Source: JBKPIY01 sp046730475 (GTDB taxonomy: Bacteria; Actinomycetota; Thermoleophilia; Solirubrobacterales; 70-9). From it: a stretch of 13,853 nucleotides of DNA. The stretch is taken from positions 1-13,853 of the forward strand of contig JBKPIY010000094.1 in the NCBI GenBank assembly GCA_046730475.1. The letters are read 5' to 3'. Positions 1 to 6,371 of this stretch are shown here, in pieces (position 1 is the first letter of the stretch; the number at the start of each line of letters is the position of its first letter). The notes under the pieces were generated by a model. It did not search any database. It saw only the letters and a program-made list of their open reading frames with translations, and was not told the origin of the DNA. A program made the translations under genes and the position numbers.

Positions 1-862
1 CTCGGCCGGCCCGCCGCCCGCCGGGGGCGGGGGCGTGCTCTTCTACGCCGTCCCCGAGCTCCCGACGACCCTCGATCCGCTGGCCGCCTCGACCCGCGGC
101 GATCAGCTGATCGTCCGCCAGCTGTACGAGCCCCTGATCGGCTCGCTGGCGCCCCCCTACGGCGCCGACGAATCCCGACCGGGGCTCGCCCTCTCCGCCC
201 ATCCGTCGCGGGGCCGCCGCGTGTGGACCCTGATCCTTCGCTCCGGGGTCCGCTTTCAGGATGGGACCCCGTTCAACGCCACCGCCGTGCTCGTGAACTC
301 GCGCCGGTGGCGGTCGCTGCCCGCCGGGCGCGGGCTCCTTCCCGAACTGTTCGCGGTCGACGCGCCGCGGCCGGACGAGGTCCGCTTCCTGCTCGACTCG
401 CCGGTCGCCGACCTTCCCCGGCGCCTCGCCGACGCTCGCCTGGGGATCGTCTCGCCGAGGGGCCTGCAGCCTGAGACCGGCGAGGGGGCGCGCTTCGTCG
501 GCGCGCCCCCGCGCACCGGGACGGGGCCGTTCGAGCCAGGCTTCCGGACCGACACCCGGCTTGTCCTTGCCCGCGACCCCGCCTGGTGGGGCGCCGCAGC
601 GGGCCTCGGCCCGGCGCTCGACAGGGTCGTCTTCATCCGCGCCGCGAGCGCCACGGACCGCCTGAGGATGCTGAAGGCGGGCCGGGTCGAGGTCGCCGAG
701 CCGCTTAGGGCGGGGGCGCTGGGCACCGTCTCCTCCGACCCCCTGCTGATGACGATCCCCCTCGGCGGCGGCAACGGAATCGGCGCCGAGGGGTCGGTTC
801 GCGGGCTTGGCCCCTCGGTGCAGTCGCTCTCCGGCGTATGGCTAACGCGGGTGGCGCCCTAG
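1..862 (+). CDS. ABC transporter solute-binding protein, family 5-like, lobe I only (5' end outside window)
   Basis: The frame is open to the first base of the window, so the start and any lipoprotein signal lie upstream; the first in-window start codon is a GTG at 35. The text after it (LFYAVPELPTTLDPL, then RQLYEPLIG) matches the opening strand and helix of SBP_bac_5 proteins, which bind oligopeptides, nickel or similar solutes outside the membrane. It is followed by the WTLILRSGVRFQDGTPFNATAV block, the GTGPFEPG block, a DPAWWG block and DRLRMLKAGRVEVAE, in family order. The protein then ends in SLSGVWLTRV about 40 residues later. Family members normally run to roughly 500 residues with a second lobe and a hinge; here lobe II is absent without an obvious frameshift. 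It ends one base before the stop of the convergent TetR gene. No permease or ATPase is visible in the window. It could be a stand-alone binding domain or a truncated remnant. The family call is firm; function is unknown. Confidence 0.75.
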   Translation, partial: SAGPPPAGGGGVLFYAVPELPTTLDPLAASTRGDQLIVRQLYEPLIGSLAPPYGADESRPGLALSAHPSRGRRVWTLILRSGVRFQDGTPFNATAVLVNSRRWRSLPAGRGLLPELFAVDAPRPDEVRFLLDSPVADLPRRLADARLGIVSPRGLQPETGEGARFVGAPPRTGTGPFEPGFRTDTRLVLARDPAWWGAAAGLGPALDRVVFIRAASATDRLRMLKAGRVEVAEPLRAGALGTVSSDPLLMTIPLGGGNGIGAEGSVRGLGPSVQSLSGVWLTRVAP

Positions 863-863
863 A

Positions 864-1520
864 TCAGCCCCTGGCTCGACCCCTGCGCTTGGCGCGGGGC
901 GGCAGAGGGGGCGTGTGGAGCAGGACCCGGACCACTTCCACCGCCTTCTCCACGTCCGGGTGGCTTCCGGCGATCACGTCGCTGTAGAGGAACGACTCGG
1001 CGACGCGGACCATCAGGTAGGCGAGGGTGTCGACGTCGAGCGCCGGGTCGAGCGTCCCGGCCTCGACCTGCTCGGTGAGCAGTTCCCGGGCGACCGCGAT
1101 CATTCGGCCCTGGACCGGTCCGTTCTTCGAGGCGAGCAGGCGCAGCGCGAGCTCGGGGTCCTCCGAGATGAACCGGCGAAGCGGCTCGAACTCGGCGTTC
1201 AGGTGGATGAAGCGCTCGACGACGTCCACGATGTAATCGGCCCCCGAGCCCCTGGCCGCCTCGCGCGCCTCTCGCACCCCCTCCTCGGCGAACGACCAGA
1301 TCACCGCCCCGGTCAGCCGCTCCTTGCTCCCCACCCAGCTGTAGAGGGTGGCGCGGCTGACCCCGACCTCGCGGGCGAGGGCGCCCATGTCGAGACGCTC
1401 GCCGGCCAGCCACCGGCGGCGGGCGATGCGGAGCGCGTCGAGGGGGGTGGGTCGAGACGGCCCTCCGTCGTCGGCGAGGGCCCGTTCGAGGCCGGTGGGG
1501 CGGCTGTCGACCGGGGTCAC
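864..1520 (-). CDS. TetR family transcriptional regulator, QsdR-like
   Basis: A 218-residue DNA-binding repressor-type protein. The helix-turn-helix spans about residues 44-69 (MGALAREVGVSRATLYSWVG, then SKERL). The N-terminal TPLDALRIARRRWLAGERLDM and the all-helical C-terminal part resemble actinobacterial QsdR-type regulators; in Rhodococcus QsdR controls a lactone-degrading operon. The chosen start is the GTG at 1520, because a perfect TATAAT box lies only 11 bases upstream on this strand, giving a very short or absent leader and no Shine-Dalgarno. A longer open frame reaches 1542 in another phase but has no TetR sequence. The gene is divergent from the secreted lipase at 1645, and TAGACA repeats in the shared spacer are candidate operators, so it probably controls both itself and the lipase. 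The ligand is unknown; a lipid, acyl ester or lactone is a guess from the neighbour. Confidence 0.88.
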   Translation of the reverse strand: MTPVDSRPTGLERALADDGGPSRPTPLDALRIARRRWLAGERLDMGALAREVGVSRATLYSWVGSKERLTGAVIWSFAEEGVREAREAARGSGADYIVDVVERFIHLNAEFEPLRRFISEDPELALRLLASKNGPVQGRMIAVARELLTEQVEAGTLDPALDVDTLAYLMVRVAESFLYSDVIAGSHPDVEKAVEVVRVLLHTPPLPPRAKRRGRARG

Positions 1521-1531
1521 GATCGGGCCGG

Positions 1532-1561
1532 ATTATAGACAATCAAAGAGTTTGTTGACAG
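1532..1561 (-). promoter_or_regulatory. Promoter of the QsdR-like TetR gene (near-leaderless)
   Basis: On the minus strand a perfect TATAAT occupies 1537-1532 and CTGTCA (four of six matches to TTGACA) occupies 1561-1556, 18 bases upstream. The expected transcription start falls near 1524-1526, a few bases before the GTG start at 1520. The -35 box is the complement of the bases forming the lipase promoter's -35 box, so the two promoters should exclude each other. Confidence 0.55.
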
Positions 1562-1587
1562 AGATAGACAAATCTGCTAAATGTCTA
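1536..1587. promoter_or_regulatory. TAGACA repeats, candidate operator of the QsdR-like regulator
   Basis: TAGACA occurs at 1536-1541 and 1565-1570, and its inverse TGTCTA at 1582-1587. The last two form a 6-bp inverted repeat around an 11-base centre lying over the lipase -10. The first pair is a direct repeat, ATAGACAA, 29 bases apart. The first copy abuts the TetR -10 box. A TetR dimer bound here would block both promoters. Assignment to this regulator is inferred from position only. Confidence 0.4.
1555..1583 (+). promoter_or_regulatory. Promoter of the secreted lipase
   Basis: A perfect TTGACA at 1555-1560 is followed after 17 bases by TAAATG at 1578-1583, preceded by TG at 1575-1576 as in extended -10 promoters. 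The -10 is weak (three of six). The leader to the ATG at 1645 would be about 55 bases. The promoter overlaps the divergent TetR promoter and the TAGACA inverted repeat. Confidence 0.45.
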
Positions 1588-1644
1588 CCTCGCTTCCACC
1601 GACGACACCGACCCCGCGACCTCACCCGCCGCCCGGAGGTAACC

Positions 1645-2637
1645 ATGTTCGGACGCATCGCCTGTCTCGCCGGCTGCCTTGTCCTGATCGTCGCCCTGGC
1701 GCCCCCGGCCGCCTCGGCGAGGAGCGCGCCCGGCCCGCCTCTCGCCACCCCGGCCAGCGTCCTCGCGCAGGCTTTCAGCTGCACCGACGAGCTCTCGGGC
1801 GCCCGGCGCGACCCCGTGCTCCTAGTCCACGGGACCTTCGCCGACAGCGACATCAACTGGAGCTGGAACTACTTGAAGGCGCTGCCCGCCAGGGGTGAGC
1901 CCGCCTGCACCGTGGACCTGCCTGATCGCTCGGCGGGTGACATCCAGGTCTCCACCGAGTACGTGGTGTACGCGATCCGCAGGATGGCGAAAGAGAGCGG
2001 GCGCAGGGTCGCGATCATCAGCCACTCCCAGGGTGGCCTCGAGGCGCGCTGGGCTCTTCGCTGGTGGCCCGACATCCGTCATCGCGTCTCGGACCTGATC
2101 ATGTTCGGGACCCCGAACCACGGCTCGGCGTTCCCCGACGCCATCTGCCCGGGCCCGTTCCTGTGCGCCGCCTCGCTCTACCAGATGCGCAGCGACTCGA
2201 GGTTCCTCGCCACCCTCGATCGCGGCCGCGACGCGGTCGGCGCCGTCCCGTACACGTCGATTGGGACCACCGACGACCACATATTCGTGCTCCCCGAGCA
2301 GACGGTGATCGATGGGGGCGGGAAGCACGCCACGAACGTCGTCGTCCAGGATCTGTGCCCCGCCCACGTTGTCGATCACAACGGCCTTCCATTCGACGGT
2401 CCCACCTACGCGATCGCCACCGATGCGCTCGACCACCGGGGGCCGGCGAGGCTGTCGCGGATCGATCCAGCCGTCTGTCAGACCGACACAATGCCGGGGG
2501 TCGACCGCGCCGATGCCGACGCGAGGCTCGCGGCCTACGCGGTCACCCTCGCCGAGCTCCTGGGACCGACCGGGCCCAAGGCGGAGGGCGAGCCCCCGCT
2601 AGCCTGCTACGCGACCCACAGCTGCCGGCAGCCGTAG
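1645..2637 (+). CDS. Secreted lipase of the Candida antarctica lipase B (CALB) type
   Basis: A 330-residue alpha/beta hydrolase predicted to hydrolyse esters or triacylglycerols outside the cell. Residues 1-25 form a signal peptide (FGRIACLAGCLVLIVALAPPA, then a small-residue cleavage zone near ASA). The ATG at 1645 follows a GGAGGT ribosome site at 1635-1640. The family signature is clear: HGTFADS (Thr64, oxyanion hole), DIQVSTEYVVYAI, matching CALB's DTQVNTEYMVNAI, and nucleophile Ser128 in SHSQGG, with Gln129 as second oxyanion residue. Acid Asp210 lies in TTDD, and catalytic His245 in VVDHNG matches CALB VIDHAG. All triad members are present and spaced as in CALB (Ser105, Asp187, His224). 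Cysteines at 46, 88, 168, 174, 238, 278, 321 and 327 suggest disulfides. The gene is divergent from a QsdR-like TetR, its likely repressor. An esterase or polyester hydrolase role is also possible; substrate cannot be read from sequence. Confidence 0.9.
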   Translation: MFGRIACLAGCLVLIVALAPPAASARSAPGPPLATPASVLAQAFSCTDELSGARRDPVLLVHGTFADSDINWSWNYLKALPARGEPACTVDLPDRSAGDIQVSTEYVVYAIRRMAKESGRRVAIISHSQGGLEARWALRWWPDIRHRVSDLIMFGTPNHGSAFPDAICPGPFLCAASLYQMRSDSRFLATLDRGRDAVGAVPYTSIGTTDDHIFVLPEQTVIDGGGKHATNVVVQDLCPAHVVDHNGLPFDGPTYAIATDALDHRGPARLSRIDPAVCQTDTMPGVDRADADARLAAYAVTLAELLGPTGPKAEGEPPLACYATHSCRQP

Positions 2638-2664
2638 CTCGGATCTTGTTAGGTCCCCGACACC

Positions 2665-2681
2665 CGGCTCCCGAGGGGCCG
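2665..2681 (+). terminator. Hairpin after the lipase gene
   Basis: CGGCTCC at 2665-2671 can pair with GGGGCCG at 2675-2681 around a CGA loop, giving seven pairs including one G-U. It lies 27 bases after the lipase stop. There is no T-rich tail, so this is at best the tail-less kind of terminator seen in high-GC genomes. Confidence 0.3.
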
Positions 2682-2881
2682 AGATCGAGCGGCTCACGGT
2701 GCGGGTGAGCCAGCCCGGCCGTGACGGGCCTCAGCTCGGCCTCCGTGCCTCCCCCGCTACCAGGGGCCGCACGATCGGCGGCGCCTTCAGTGTCCGAACG
2801 GACGCGGGTCGCCGGCAATAACTTTCTCCCTACATGGTGCGCGTGCGCCGCATCGGCATCGGAAAGGGCACCGGGATCCGA

Positions 2882-3277
2882 GTGGAGAACGTGGAGCTCG
2901 TGAGGCTCTTGGTTCAAGCCTTCAACCGGCGAGACCTCGCGGCGATGACCGAGACGTTCGATCCCGAGATCGAATGGGAGCCCGGCGGTCCCGCCGCCGT
3001 TGAACGCGGTGTCTACCGGGGCCGTGAGGAGGTCTCCGGCGGGTTCATTGCGACCTGGGAGACCTGGGAGCTGTTTCACCTGGAGGAGATCGAGGTCCGC
3101 GATCTGGGTGAGTCGATTGTCTGGCTGGGGCGGAGCCAAATGAGGGGAGGTACGAGCCATGTCGAGCTCGACCAGGAGTTCGCGGTCCATTTCCTGATCC
3201 GGGGCGGCAAGATCGTCCGAATCCGGGGTTTCCGTGAGTGGCAGGCTGCCCTCGAAGCCGCCGGGGCGCAGGAGTGA
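2882..3277 (+). CDS. SnoaL/NTF2-like domain protein
   Basis: A 131-residue cone-shaped alpha+beta barrel protein of the SnoaL/ketosteroid-isomerase-like superfamily, probably cytoplasmic. The start is set at the GTG at 2882 because the family typically opens with a short ENVELVRxxxxAFNRRD helix, exactly as here. An ATG at 2834 would add 16 arginine- and glycine-rich residues unlike the family. Signature segments are AFNRRDLAAMTETFDPEIEWEPG, a YRGREEVSGGF helix, the central strands DLGESIVWLGRSQMRG, and the closing strand KIVRIRGFREWQAALEAAG. Such proteins may isomerise, hydrate or simply bind small molecules; most genomic copies have no known substrate. It converges on the damaged response regulator, with 24 bases between stops. 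There is no operon partner. Confidence 0.85.
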   Translation: MENVELVRLLVQAFNRRDLAAMTETFDPEIEWEPGGPAAVERGVYRGREEVSGGFIATWETWELFHLEEIEVRDLGESIVWLGRSQMRGGTSHVELDQEFAVHFLIRGGKIVRIRGFREWQAALEAAGAQE

Positions 3278-3301
3278 CCCTGGCGACGCTGGCGGCGCGC
3301 T

Positions 3302-3979
3302 TCAGGTGTTGGGCCGCAGGTACGCGAGCACGGCCAGCACGCGGCGGTGCGACTCCGGGTCCACCGCGAGGTTGAGCTTCATGAAGATCTGCTTCACGTG
3401 CGACTCCACGGTCCGCTGGGTGACGAAAAGACGGTCCGCGATCGCCCGGTTGGAGAGCCCCTCGGCGACCAGGGCGAGCACCTCCCGCTCGCGCTCGGTC
3501 AGCTCTGCGAGCGGATCCTCCCTGCGGCGCCGCCCGAGGAGGCGGGAGACGATGGTCGGATCGATCACGCTCTCGCCCTCGCCGATGCGGCTCAGGGCGT
3601 CGACGAGGATCGCCACGTCGAAGACGCGCTGTTTGAGAAGGTAACCGACGCCCTCGGGGCGCTCCTCGAGCAACCGCATCGCGTAGCTCGGCTCGACGTA
3701 CTGCGAGAGAACGAGGACCCCGACCTGCGGGAACTCGGTGCGGATCCGCTCGGTGGCGGCGAGGCCCTCGTCCGTGAGTGGGGGGCATGCGGATATCGAC
3801 GATCGCGGCATCGGGCCGCTTGAGGCGTACGTGCCGGAGCAGGCCTTCGGGATCGAGGCCGTGCCCGGGGTGATCGACGGCGGCGGGAACATCGCCCGCC
3901 ACAACGGAGACCGGCGCCAGTGCACAAACGTCGTATGTGGGTGAGGAGCGCAAAGACGCCGACCTGCGGCAACAGCCAT
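3302..3979 (-). pseudogene. NarL/LuxR-type response regulator, frameshifted in the receiver domain and lacking its N terminus
   Basis: The C-terminal 160 residues are a clean NarL-family regulator: receiver part TEFPQVGVLVLSQYVEPSYAM and GVGYLLKQRV, a linker GESVIDPTIVSRLLGRRRREDPLAEL, and a LuxR helix-turn-helix with TEREREVLALVAEGLSNRAI and TVESHVKQIF. The preceding receiver text, including phospho-acceptor strand DAAIVDIRMPP, is in a different frame. The change falls at the six-G run 3780-3785. Adding two bases there restores a continuous MPP-to-TDEGL join of family length. Upstream of about 3850, LLRHVRLKRPDAAIVD is recognisable, but the first strand and its acidic pair are not found in any frame. 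Without the acidic pocket it could not be phosphorylated normally. No histidine kinase is nearby. Either a decayed gene or an assembly with indels. The open frame starting at 3979 begins in meaningless text. Confidence 0.75.
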
Positions 3980-4032
3980 CGGCGCCGGGCGGGCGAAGGA
4001 GACTCGACGAAGCGAGCATTGCTAGCGATCGT

Positions 4033-4517
4033 CTAACCATGACCTCGGGCCGCGACCCAGAACAGCGCACCGCCCAGGATCCACCACGGATCCCATAGCG
4101 CGAGGTGCCAGCGGGCCGCGTGCTCGCCCAGAGCCGCCGACGTGTCGATCGCGCCGGTGACCATCAGGGCGTGCTGGACGAGGCTGGCGCCGCCGTAGAC
4201 GATCAGGAACCCCCCAACCACCCTGCCCACCAGGCCGAGGGGCGGGGCGGAATCGACCGCGGCGGGCGTGCGAGCGCCAGGGCCAGGCCTCCGACAAGAA
4301 GCTTCAGCACCCCGGTTCCCCAGACGACCGCCGGCTCGTTGATCAGCGCGATCTTGTCGGGCTCGGCCGCGATCGTGTCCACTCCGGCGTCGCCTCCCGC
4401 GCCCCAGTAGAAGCTCGCAGCGGCGAAGATCGTGGCCCAGGCGCACACCGCGTAAGCCGCCCACCGCGTCCCGCCTCGGGGTGGAGCGCCGGTGCCGTCC
4501 GGCCGCCGTCCGGACAT
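4033..4517 (-). pseudogene. DUF3995-like integral membrane protein, one frameshift
   Basis: Starting from the ATG at 4517, the first frame reads WAAYAVCAWATIFAAASFYWGAGGDAGVDTIAA and GTGVLKLLVGGLALALARP, the first half of a small multi-pass protein of the DUF3995 type. The second half (FLIVYGGASLVQHALM, WHLALWDPWWILGGALFWVAA) is in a different frame. The two meet at a six-C run on the plus strand, 4210-4215. One added base there gives AGWLGGFLIVYGGASLVQHALM without interruption and a 161-residue protein, close to the length I expect for the family. Four membrane segments are then predicted. Function of the family is unknown. The clean repair suggests a recent mutation or a homopolymer sequencing error. 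It runs in tandem with the damaged response regulator and divergently from the DsbA-like gene, 149 bases away. Confidence 0.75.
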
Positions 4518-4666
4518 GAGCCGATCGTAGAGGCGGCGCCGACCGGCCGGAAACCCCGCCCGGAGCGGCCAACCGGCGCTGGGCTCGGGTCAGGCTCACT
4601 CGGACGAACGGCTCTTGCGGGCATGCTTCGAGTAGGGGAGGGAGCCGCCCTCGTGCTGGAGAACCC

Positions 4667-5224
4667 ATGAGTAACGTAGACCGAGTGACCGCCCCAGCCT
4701 CCAGCAACCTGATCCCGGTCCGAGAGGGCGACCACGTCACCGGCTCCACGTCGCCCGAGCTGACGCTGGTCGAGTATGGGGACCTCGGCTGCCCGTTCTG
4801 CTTCGCCGCCAAGCGCCCGGTGGAGTCGCTCCTGGATCGCTACCACACCTTGCGCCTGGTTTGGCGACATTTTCCAGATCCCGAGCTACATCCGGGCGCC
4901 GATCTCGCGGCGGAGCTTTCGGAGCTTGCGGCGGTCCACGGAAAGTTCTGGGACGCGCATGCGCTGCTGCTAGCAGGACGCGAGCAGTTCTCGCATCTGG
5001 ATTTGCTCTCGGCGGCGCGACGGCTCGAGCTGGACCCGGAGGAAGCCGAATCGGCGCTTGGGGAGCGTCGCTTCCGAGAGGACGTCCTCGAGGACATCGC
5101 CGGCGGAAGGCGGGCCGGAGTTCATGGCACCCCCACATTCTTTGTGAATGGAGAGCGGCTGGAAGGCCATTGGCGCCAGCTCGCCCAGCTCGTGCCCGCA
5201 AGGCTCGACACGTCGCAGCGGTGA
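4667..5224 (+). CDS. DsbA-family thiol oxidoreductase (cytoplasmic, FrnE/DsbA-like)
   Basis: A 185-residue thioredoxin-fold protein with the DsbA helical insertion. The active-site motif is Cys42-Pro-Phe-Cys45, placed after VEYGDLG as in DsbA relatives. The cis-proline loop is GTPTFFVNG with Pro156. The insertion domain includes the segments LAAVHGKFWDAHALLL and RRLELDPEEAESAL. There is no signal peptide or lipobox, so it should act in the cytoplasm, perhaps in thiol homeostasis or as a reductase or isomerase. The ATG at 4667 has GGAG at 4658-4661, five bases upstream. The gene is intact although its neighbours on both sides are frame-broken. A YceI-like remnant follows at once in the same direction. 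DsbA-like domains of this type also occur fused to NhaA antiporters, but no antiporter is present here. Confidence 0.88.
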   Translation: MSNVDRVTAPASSNLIPVREGDHVTGSTSPELTLVEYGDLGCPFCFAAKRPVESLLDRYHTLRLVWRHFPDPELHPGADLAAELSELAAVHGKFWDAHALLLAGREQFSHLDLLSAARRLELDPEEAESALGERRFREDVLEDIAGGRRAGVHGTPTFFVNGERLEGHWRQLAQLVPARLDTSQR

Positions 5225-5534
5225 GCGGCGAGGCGATTCAGGGCGAGGGCGGAGGTGACGATCCGCGGCAACACCGGACGGTGGAGTTCGACGTCGTTTA
5301 CCTCGGTCAATGGGAGTCGCCGTTCTGGGTGGCGATGAAAACCGGGGCATGATGCGCCGCATCGGCTTCGAGGGCCGGACCAGGGTCGACCGTCACGATT
5401 TTGGCATCTCCTGGCAGGACGAGCTCCCGGGCGGCGGGCGCGTCGTCAGCGACGAGATCGAGGTCGTCCTGGACATCGAGGCGTTCCACGAGTCGGAGCC
5501 GCTTCGCTCCCGACCGTTGCCGAAGCCGTTCTGA
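5225..5534 (+). pseudogene. YceI-like lipid-binding protein, C-terminal fragment with two frame changes
   Basis: Three consecutive frames together spell the C-terminal half of a YceI protein: AEVTIRGNT, then RTVEFDVVYLGQWESPFW, then GDENRGMMRRIGFEGRTRVDRHDFGISWQDELPGGGRVVSDEIEVVLDIEAF. YceI proteins form a lipocalin-like barrel that binds polyprenoid or similar lipids. The first change is repaired by one extra C at 5274-5275, and the second by one extra G at 5331-5332, which gives a smooth join FWVGDENRG. The N-terminal half of the domain (family about 170-190 residues) is absent; the fragment begins immediately after the DsbA-like stop. So even with the frames repaired it is a remnant. It ends 18 bases before the glycosylase start. 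Confidence 0.7.
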
Positions 5535-5552
5535 GCGTAAGCTGGGCCGCCG

Positions 5553-6002
5553 GTGGCTCCACAGGCGCCCGACAAGATCGAGCCGAAAACGCCCGGCGAT
5601 TACCTCGAGGTGATGACGAAGGCGGTCTTCCAGGCGGGCATGAGCTGGCGTGTGATCGAGGCGAAGTGGGACGGCTTTCGCGAAGTGTTCGAGGGCTTTG
5701 ACGCGGAGAAGGTGGCGGGCTTCGGCCCAGATGACGTAGACCGGCTCGCACAAGACACGCGGATCGTCCGCAACCGGCGCAAGATTCAGGCGACGGTGGA
5801 CAACGCTGACGAGATTCTGGCGCTCGATCGCCAGCACAATGGCTTTCGGAACTACCTGCGCTCCCACCCTTCCTTCGAGGAGACCGTCGCGGACCTAAAG
5901 CGTCACTTCAGCTTTCTGGGAGACACCGGCTCGTACTACTTCCTCCACGTCGTCGGTGAGAAGGTGCCCTCGCACGAAGCATGGGTGGCGTCCCGACGCT
6001 GA
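5553..6002 (+). CDS. Tag-like DNA-3-methyladenine glycosylase I family protein, reduced
   Basis: A 149-residue helix-hairpin-helix superfamily protein. TKAVFQAGMSWRVIEAKWDGF matches the Tag core (E. coli EGQQAGLSWITVLKKR), followed by GFDAEKVAGFGPDDVDRLAQDTRIVRNRRKIQATVDNA, the Tag helix-hairpin-helix region, and a closing segment HFSFLGDTGSYYFLHVVGE. Classical Tag removes 3-methyladenine in base excision repair. This copy is short, lacks the N-terminal Cys and Tyr-His stretch, has no cysteine at all (so no zinc snap), and carries Ala24 where E. coli Tag has its lesion-recognising Glu38. Activity on 3-methyladenine is therefore doubtful; another lesion or a binding role is possible. The start is the GTG at 5553; the ribosome site is weak. 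Similar short proteins are, to my knowledge, commonly labelled glycosylase I in actinobacteria. The family is firm; the reaction is not. Confidence 0.8.
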   Translation: MAPQAPDKIEPKTPGDYLEVMTKAVFQAGMSWRVIEAKWDGFREVFEGFDAEKVAGFGPDDVDRLAQDTRIVRNRRKIQATVDNADEILALDRQHNGFRNYLRSHPSFEETVADLKRHFSFLGDTGSYYFLHVVGEKVPSHEAWVASRR

Positions 6003-6160
6003 CCGATGCGCGATCAGGAGACGAACGCTGTGCGCCGCGTGGAATTCGACGGTTGCGCGACCTAGAAGCGGAGGCGAGCCGCCTCAGGGGGGCGCTTGCG
6101 AGCCTCGGTGGCGATCGCCCGCCCTCCACCCGCGCGCGGCGAAGACCCGCGGCGAGCGGG

Positions 6161-6204
6161 CGCCGACCCGGCGGGACCCGCGAGCGCGCCCGGCGGGGTC
6201 GGCG
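6161..6204. repeat. Inverted repeat CGCCGACCC / GGGTCGGCG
   Basis: CGCCGACCC at 6161-6169 is the perfect reverse complement of GGGTCGGCG at 6196-6204, with 26 bases between. It lies about 160 bases after the glycosylase stop and has no T-tract, so a terminator role is possible but weakly supported. Confidence 0.35.
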
Positions 6205-6317
6205 TGAGGCGGAGTTTCCTCGCCGCGCTCGATAAGAGTCCCGGCGCATAACTGCGCCTACCCGTCATCGAGGAGGCCGGGAGGGTCAATGCAACCCGCA
6301 GCTGGAGGTCAGCCCAG

Positions 6318-6345
6318 TTGACTCGGAGAGCTTCCTCGATATAGA
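6318..6345 (+). promoter_or_regulatory. Promoter of the secreted beta-propeller gene
   Basis: TTGACT at 6318-6323 (five of six) is followed after 16 bases by TATAGA at 6340-6345 (four of six). The expected start near 6352 gives a leader of about 20 bases to the ATG at 6372 or about 40 bases to the TTG at 6393. This is one of the few A/T-rich spots in the region. Confidence 0.5.
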
Positions 6346-6371
6346 TTAGGGGCGACTGGAATGCCCAGGGT

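Larger units (their letters stand above)
6003..6371. other. Intergenic region, 369 bases, with a promoter and a GC-rich inverted repeat
   Basis: No open frame here resembles a protein on either strand. It holds a 9-bp perfect inverted repeat at 6161-6204 and, near its end, the promoter of the beta-propeller gene. The very GC-rich first half may be eroded coding DNA, but no family is recognisable. Confidence 0.6.

Noticed and set aside
859..1542. Overlapping longer frame on the minus strand in the TetR region, and a 207-residue frame on the plus strand
   Set aside because: Both are arginine/proline-rich or otherwise low-complexity shadow translations of the TetR gene in other phases, with no family text.
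1348..1644. Upstream extension of the lipase frame to 1348
   Set aside because: It runs through the divergent TetR gene and both promoters. The ATG at 1645 has a GGAGGT site and starts a signal peptide.
3945..3985. A second copy of the receiver text PQVGV on the minus strand, suggesting a duplicated response regulator
   Set aside because: Only an 11-base identical core with about 19 of 23 bases matching, and no other receiver text around it. Chance similarity in GC-rich DNA is enough.
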